From Desmodesmus armatus (taxonomy: Eukaryota > Chlorophyta > Chlorophyceae > Sphaeropleales > Scenedesmaceae), in contig VIIQ02000026.1 of the NCBI GenBank assembly GCA_007449985.2, positions 372,001-436,000 on the forward strand: DNA of 64,000 bases. The letters are read 5' to 3'. The position numbers and the translations under genes are program-made. Below are positions 58,987 to 64,000 of the stretch, in pieces; positions within the stretch are counted from its first letter, which is position 1; every line of letters begins with the position of its first letter. Under the pieces are notes generated by a model, which saw only the letters and a program-made list of their open reading frames with translations, did no database searches and had not been told where the DNA came from.

Positions 58987-60370
58987 ATGTCTTCACCACG
59001 GATGTCTTACTTCCGAATTGAACACCCTGAACAGATTCCCAGTGTTGTTGCTCCGGGCCAGCCCCCTGGTGACCTGCCATCCATGGAGCTGCGCGATACA
59101 CCGATACCCAGGTAGGTAAACTCTCCTTTGATGCAGCCGGAGCTGCGCACAGGCCCGCAAGCAGTGTGGCTAAGCCCAGCAACAGCAGCAGTACCTGCCA
59201 ACTGGACCTACAGTATGCAGCTCGACAGGCTAACTCTGTTTCGAGCCGCTCCACACGACTTCTGTCTTTGTTGCAGGCTGAGGACTTGCAGGCATCGATT
59301 TCGCCAACAACAGACAAGCAGCAGCAACCTGCTATCACACTCCAGGTGAGGCTTCCCCCCTTACCAGTGCAGAGTGCAAAGCATGGCCGCAGGTTGAACG
59401 GGGTTGTGTGTGCCTGCTACACTGAGACAAGGCAGTGGGGCGCTGTGCTTGCACGATGATGTACTGAGAAGACGCATGTTGTGTGTGCACAGGTGTGAGT
59501 GCAAGAGGGAGCAAGCGACCAAGCCAGCCCTTGCCAAGGCATCTACCCCCAGCCGTACACATCAAGCAGTTGTTTTCAAGGTAGGGCTGCCCCCTACCAG
59601 TGCAGAGTGCAAAGCATGGCATCCCCTCCCCCTTGGGATGTTTGGTTGGTGCTTGCAAATCCCCTTCCCCTTGGGATGAGCAAGCATGCGTGGCACTGCG
59701 CATTCGGACATCCCCTCCCCCTTGGGATGTTCGGTGGGTGCCTGCAAATCCCCTCCCCCTTGGGATGAGCAAGCATGCTTGGGAGTCCCCTCCCCCTTGG
59801 GATGGCCAAGTCAGTGTGTACGGAAGTCCCCTCCCCCTTGTGATGACCGGAACATGGAATTAAGACTCCCCCTTTCCGAAACCATGTTTTTCCCCACCAA
59901 AAACTGTGCTTGCACGATGATGTACTGACAAGACACATGTTGTGTGTGCACAGGTGTGAGTGCAAGAGGGAGCAAGCGACCAAGCCAGCCCTTGCCAAGG
60001 CATCTACCCCCAGCCGGACACTCAAGCAGTCGCTGGCGACAAGGCATCTACAGCACACAAGGACATGCAAGGCTGAAGGCCTTATCACCAGGCACTCCAC
60101 AAGGGTGGCATGGATCTGCGGCAGGCTGAGCCCTTGCGACATCATGAAAGCAGTCTGGCCCTCCACAAGACTGGGCGCATCAACATGCGGGACGTCCACA
60201 GCCTGTTCACAGCAGACATGCCACCAGTGCCAACTGTCACCAACGTGGATGAATCTGGCGGTCGGGCCTATGGAGCAAAAGAGCCCCTGGACTGCTGTCG
60301 CCTATGGCAAAGCCAGCTATGCAGACTGTACAGGCTACTGGGTTCAGCCCTGTACAGGCCACAGGGCTGA
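58987..60370 (+). CDS. Unrecognised gene, exon structure partly unresolved
   Basis: Several segments look coding. Exon A (58987-59111) starts MSSPRMSYFRIEHPEQIPSV and ends TPIP at the donor AG|GTAGGT. Segment B (open to CAG|GTGAGG at 59345) contains QYAARQANSVSSRSTRLLSL and AEDLQASISPTTDK. Segment C (about 59496-59580) gives CKREQATKPALAKASTPSRT and ends TTCAAG|GTAGGG. Segment E (about 60092 to a TGA at 60370) gives ALHKGGMDLRQAEPLRHHES, LALHKTGRINMRDVHSLFTA and VDESGGRAYGAKE. A second copy of segment C at 59952-60020 lacks the donor. Joining A to B in phase needs a 41-nt intron or an unseen exon. The locus has been rearranged by local duplication and a minisatellite, so it may be damaged. 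I do not recognise the family. Confidence 0.45.
59446..60022 (+). repeat. Pair of about 115-bp direct repeats flanking a minisatellite
   Basis: 59446-59564 and 59905-60022 are nearly identical, sharing gcttgcacgatgatgtactg, the acceptor region and most of segment C of the 58987 gene. A second pair (ccagtgcagagtgcaaagca at about 59363 and 59597) shows more than one duplication step. Confidence 0.85.
59620..59850. repeat. Interspersed tcccctcccccttgggatg repeat, six copies
   Basis: Copies start at about 59622, 59660, 59709, 59749, 59786 and 59827 with spacers of about 20-30 bp. The spacers are partly related to each other (gagcaagcatg, ggttggtgcttgcaaa/ggtgggtgcctgcaaa), so it is a degenerate higher-order minisatellite and not a CRISPR array. 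Confidence 0.85.
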
Positions 60371-60381
60371 ACCCAGTAGCC
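60333..60381. repeat. Perfect hairpin, 21-bp arms, over the end of a reading frame
   Basis: ggctactgggttcagccctg plus t (60333-60353) and its exact reverse complement (60361-60381) are separated by acaggcc. The TGA that closes segment E of the 58987 gene (60368-60370) lies in the second arm. Confidence 0.95.
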
Positions 60382-60838
60382 AGCCAAGGAGGCTGCAGGG
60401 ATGTGGTGGTGATGTGGAGTTATTGTGAAGTTGTGTGTCTGAGTGACAGGGGGGACGTTGAACGTTGAGCATACCCGGGGGACACGCGGAGGGCCCGGCC
60501 TCCACAGCACACATCTCTGGCAAGAGGTGTGCGTGCACATGCTTGAGGTGTGTCATTGCATGCCGCCCCCGTGGCTGTGTGCAGTGGCATGCTGTGAACA
60601 AGTGGTGCCAGTGCTGAGCCTTGTGAATCCTGCATGCATTTTGTGTGGTCTGTGTATTTGATCCATGATACCTCATTGATCAGTACAACACTGTATGGTG
60701 TATGATGATGCGCTTGGGTGCTGACTGGCTGCAACATACCCCTGTTGCTTATCATCATGATGCAACAATGCAAGGGGAAGTTTCCCTACATGTTTCCCAA
60801 TATTTTGGGTGAGGAGGCACCAGTGCTTGCCCCGAATT

Positions 60839-60868
60839 TCAATGCACAAGGCATGCCTTGTGCATTGA
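60839..60868. repeat. Perfect 30-bp palindrome
   Basis: tcaatgcacaaggca followed directly by its reverse complement tgccttgtgcattga. Confidence 0.95.
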
Positions 60869-61455
60869 TATTCTCATTTGGTTGTGAGTTTTCGGTGTGG
60901 TGCATGTTGCACTTCGGTTGGCTGTAGTCAGGTGGCGCCGAGGCTCTTAGGACTCTTGTGAGCTTGTCATGTACCACCTTATCTCAGGGAGGCTGTCTGT
61001 CCATTTGTTGGGTGTTGGCTTGTTCTGTTGCAGGTGGCTGTGGGCAGACCCTCAGTTAGGCTGTGCGGCTGGCACATGTGCTGCATGTGATCCTGGCGTT
61101 GTTGCTGGTGTGGTTGAGGCTCACTGGGCGTGTATGTGCACAGGAGCAGCGTGAGGCAGTTGCAGTGGGGTGATCTGGGTGATCAGTCCCCATGCTACCG
61201 CTGCGGCCTTTCGTAGGTGCAGTCTTTTTTATAAGCACCTGCTTGTACTATTGTAACACAACTGCAGTGGTTTGACAGCACAGTGCTCCCACCTTGCAGG
61301 TCGTGGCTGGGCTATCAGCATCTGTGAACCAAAAACTTCACTTTGCGTGGGATGTCAAGAAAGCAGACAGCATGGCAGCAGCTTGCAACATGAGTGGGCT
61401 GCAGTCCGTCCATCAGCTGTGTGTCTGTCAAGAAACTTCAAGGCTTGCATGCATG

Positions 61456-61522
61456 CTACAGCCTCAGGCTGTAGCATTGACAGTGCTACTTATTGACAGG
61501 CTGTCAATGAGTAGCACTGCAT
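61456..61522. repeat. Two adjacent hairpins
   Basis: ctacagcc-tca-ggctgtag at about 61456-61474 is followed by a longer stem, cagtgctacttattgacag against ctgtcaatgagtagcactg, with one mismatch and no loop to speak of (about 61481-61520). Confidence 0.85.
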
Positions 61523-62263
61523 GATCTGCTAGCAATTGCATCTGTGTGGCCCATCAGCTGCTGCTGTATAGAGGTTAATGTAACTAGCTGTACAAGCCTG
61601 TGTGCATATTGCGGTGTGTGAGGTTTGGTGAGTGATGGTCTGGTCACCAGTGGCACCAGTCACTGGGTGCGTCGCTGCGCGCACAAGCCAGTTGAAATTG
61701 CCAACCCTGGTGCTTGGGCAGTGGTGACAGGCGCTAATTTGCTGTTGCCACCAGGCTGTGCTAAACCAAACTTTGGTTGACAGTTAGGGTTGGCTAATGG
61801 CTGGCCACAAGGCGGCACACAATGCGGCACCTGAAGGTTCAGAGCTGGTGCTGATGGTTGCTGTAGAATTTTGAGGAGTCTCACTGTCTGATACCATCAG
61901 AGGGTAAAAGGTGCAGGGAGGGATCCACTTGTCTCGAGGAGGCTGGTGGGACAGGTTGATCATCAGAGTGACAGAGGTGTCAGCCCAAGGTCCCACGGAC
62001 AAAATTGCTCTTTTGAGTTTCCACTTTGGGACATCACATCATAACGTGCCAAATCCTTTCGGCAAAGGCAGACAGGTCTTAGGGTATATATCATCAGTTC
62101 CGTTGTCGAGGATGTTCTGGTCTCGTCTCGACATCGTATTCACTCCCGTGTGTCCTCAGCTGCGTGCTTGTGTCCGCAACGTACGCTCCTGGACAGTGTT
62201 GTCCTCCAGCTGCACTTCATCTTGCTCAATTTGCCAATCAAGGTGTTTGCCAGCTAGATCATC

Positions 62264-64000
62264 ATGCAGGGCATCGCGAGGGGCGTTTCACAGGTTCGAT
62301 GCGGTGCAAATCGGCCCCACAGCGCTGATTGTTATTCGCACTCCCCAGCGATGGCAGTGGCACTGACCCGTTGCCCACCTTATGCACCACAGGAGCGCGC
62401 CTGCAGGCCGTCTGCAGCACAACGTTGCACTGGTAAGTGCAGTCCCGCTGCCATTGCCCTTGCTCTGCATGTGGCGCGGTTCTTGGCGCTAAATGCTGCC
62501 ACACACACCACCCCTCCTGCTGTCCCTACCCACCAACACCACAGGCGTCTCAGCCAGGCCAGCATGCAGGCGCAGCAACAGGAACGTTGTTGCACACAGC
62601 CAGGCCTCGTATGAGAGCACCAGCTCCATGGACTGGGACCGTCTCTCTGTTGAGGAGATCGACGCCTGGTCTGAGACCGGTCCCGGCACACCTCTGCTGG
62701 ACACAGTCAACTACCCAGTGCACCTCAAGAACTTCACCATGCCTCAGCTGAGGCAGCTGTGCAAGGAGCTGCGGTCAGATGTGGTGCACACAGTGTCCAA
62801 GACAGGCGGTCACCTCAGCAGCAGCTTGGGTGTTGTGGAGCTCACAGTCGCCCTGCACTATGTGTTCAACTGCCCGGAGGACAAGCTGATCTGGGATGTG
62901 GGACACCAGTGTTATATCCACAAGATCCTGACAGGCCGTCGCAGCAAGATGTCAACCATCCGCCAGACCAATGGCCTCTCAGGTGCTTGGGTGGGGAGGG
63001 GCAGGCAGCAGTAGTAGCAGTGTCGAGCCCTGCAGTAGTGCACGTGCCTCCGCAACCAGCTGCTGTATCAGGAGACGTGTGTAGCAGCCGTGCAAGTCTT
63101 GGCTATAGGACTGGCAGCAGGCAGCATGCAAGGACTGCAGCAGCTGCTGCTGTCCTGTGTGCAGCTGAAGGCAGCTACCCAGCATGGCTGCGAGTTGTGC
63201 TGGTGTAGACTCAGCTGGCAAGCAGCATATGCCGGCAAAGAGCAGTAGCGGTGACAATTGGCACGGATGGCATCATGTGTGCTTGTGTGTGTTGGAGGGG
63301 GGCACATCTCATGTTGGGGGCGCCAAGCAGAGTTGGGGGCGCCAAGCAGAGAACTCAAGTATGGGGATGCATTCAGGCTGCACGCTCAGCAGGCGCGTGC
63401 TGCTGTGCTGTTATACCTCTGCTCCCTGCTGGGGGCAGCTGCCGATTACAGCAGCATCTGAGTCCCCGCTGCTTTCGCAGGGTTGCTCTTTTACCCCCCC
63501 CCCCCCCCCCGGTGCACTGTCATGACTTGCAGCCACCACCCTCTCAGTATTCTGTTCACGATTCATGCCTCGCCTGTGTCCCTGCACTGCTTGCCGCAGG
63601 CTTCACCAAGCGCACAGAGAGCGAGTATGACCCCTTTGGCGCAGGCCACTCCAGCACCAGCATCAGCGCAGGACTGGGCATGGCAGTTGGGCGTGACATG
63701 AAGGGCAAGAAGAACAACGTCATCTCAGTCATTGGTGACGGCGCCATCACTGGCGGCATGGCATACGAGGCCATGAACCATGCTGGCTTCCTGGACAGCA
63801 ACATGGTCATCATCCTCAACGACAACCAGCAGGTGCGGCAAGGGGGGGGGGGAGGATGCTGATTTGGTACACACGCTGCACCCAGGGAGAGGGGAATTCA
63901 TGTTGTTTTCCTGGAACGTTGGGGAAGCATTCCCAGTGAGGGTCTGCTGGTTTCGCTGAGGCCTTATACGGTTACAAAGGACAGCAGACCTGGAGGGAGG
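62264..64000 (+). CDS. DXS: 1-deoxy-D-xylulose-5-phosphate synthase, N-terminal part
   Basis: This thiamine-diphosphate enzyme condenses pyruvate and glyceraldehyde-3-phosphate (EC 2.2.1.7), the first and rate-controlling step of the plastid MEP pathway to isoprenoids, carotenoids and phytol. Exons 62264-62432, 62545-62982 and 63600-63832 keep phase, giving about 280 residues; the gene runs off the right edge. Residues 1 to about 85 are Arg/Ser/Ala-rich with few acids, a chloroplast transit peptide. The mature part starts near [16 protein letters not shown]. Signatures are the substrate/TPP residues [37 protein letters not shown], the loop [20 protein letters not shown], and the Mg-ThDP motif [13 protein letters not shown] ending NDNQQ. 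The usual Ser/Tyr-Pro-His in GHQSYPHK is CysTyrIleHis here. The intron before exon 3 carries a C17 run. Confidence 0.96.
63494..63510. repeat. Homopolymer C17
   Basis: Seventeen consecutive C residues within DXS intron 2. Length in the assembly may be inexact. Confidence 0.85.

Larger units (their letters stand above)
60382..62263. other. 1.9-kb stretch upstream of DXS
   Basis: No coding exon is recognised. It contains the 30-bp palindrome at 60839-60868 and the double hairpin at 61456-61522. The DXS promoter and 5' UTR must lie in its right part. Confidence 0.45.

Noticed and set aside
59620..59850. CRISPR-like array of short repeats with spacers
   Set aside because: Core spacing is uneven, spacers are related to each other, the setting is a nuclear intron-rich genome, and no cas genes are present.

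Overview
The window is nuclear DNA of a green plant-lineage microbe, most likely a chlorophyte alga. The genes are split by many short introns (GTGAGT or GTGCGT donors, CTGCAG or TTGCAG acceptors). The DNA is rich in CAG/CTG runs that encode Ala, Gln and Ser tracts. Several genes carry plastid or mitochondrial targeting-type N-termini, including DXS of the plastid MEP pathway. Candidate TGTAA poly(A) motifs and degenerate TTTAGGG arrays fit this. No bacterial operons, phage, CRISPR or rRNA are present. The genus cannot be fixed from the sequence; a core chlorophyte is an inference.

Layout, left to right: a small + strand protein of unknown function with a lipidation-type N-terminus (1035-3007); a - strand FAD monooxygenase resembling kynurenine 3-monooxygenase (5604-9264); a - strand zinc-finger plus UBA protein with very long Ala/Gln/Ser-rich regions (10030-13924); a small - strand single-pass membrane protein (16330-17634); two + strand membrane proteins (18260-18638, the first with an in-frame TGA; 18873-20508); the exosome cap subunit CSL4 on - (22470-24598); a + strand DUF5765-type multi-pass membrane protein (25280-28598); an aldo/keto reductase on - (30929-33112); formyltetrahydrofolate deformylase on - (33779-36430); a 1,421-residue Ala/Ser-rich protein on + (36836-42178); an ABCG half-transporter on + (42494-45976); an 11-kb SNF2 ATPase of the ERCC6L/PICH/CHR24 type on - (47665-58746); an unresolved + strand gene in a locally duplicated region (58987-60370); and the 5' part of DXS on + (62264 to beyond the window). 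I rebuilt the exons by requiring reading phase to be kept across canonical splice sites. Most models close exactly in frame.

The genes are ordinary housekeeping and metabolic functions and do not form one pathway. Two gene pairs are divergent and share short upstream regions: purU with the Ala-rich gene (405 bp) and CHR24 with the 58987 gene (240 bp).

The unusual content lies in non-coding and duplicated DNA. It includes a perfect 45-bp-arm hairpin in a CHR24 intron, a terminal-inverted-repeat element in the first intron of the DUF5765 gene, several decayed exon or splice-site duplications (near 1.4, 51.3, 53.4 and 59.5-60 kb), perfect palindromes, minisatellites and degenerate interstitial telomere-like repeats. 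No clearly new multi-gene system was found.
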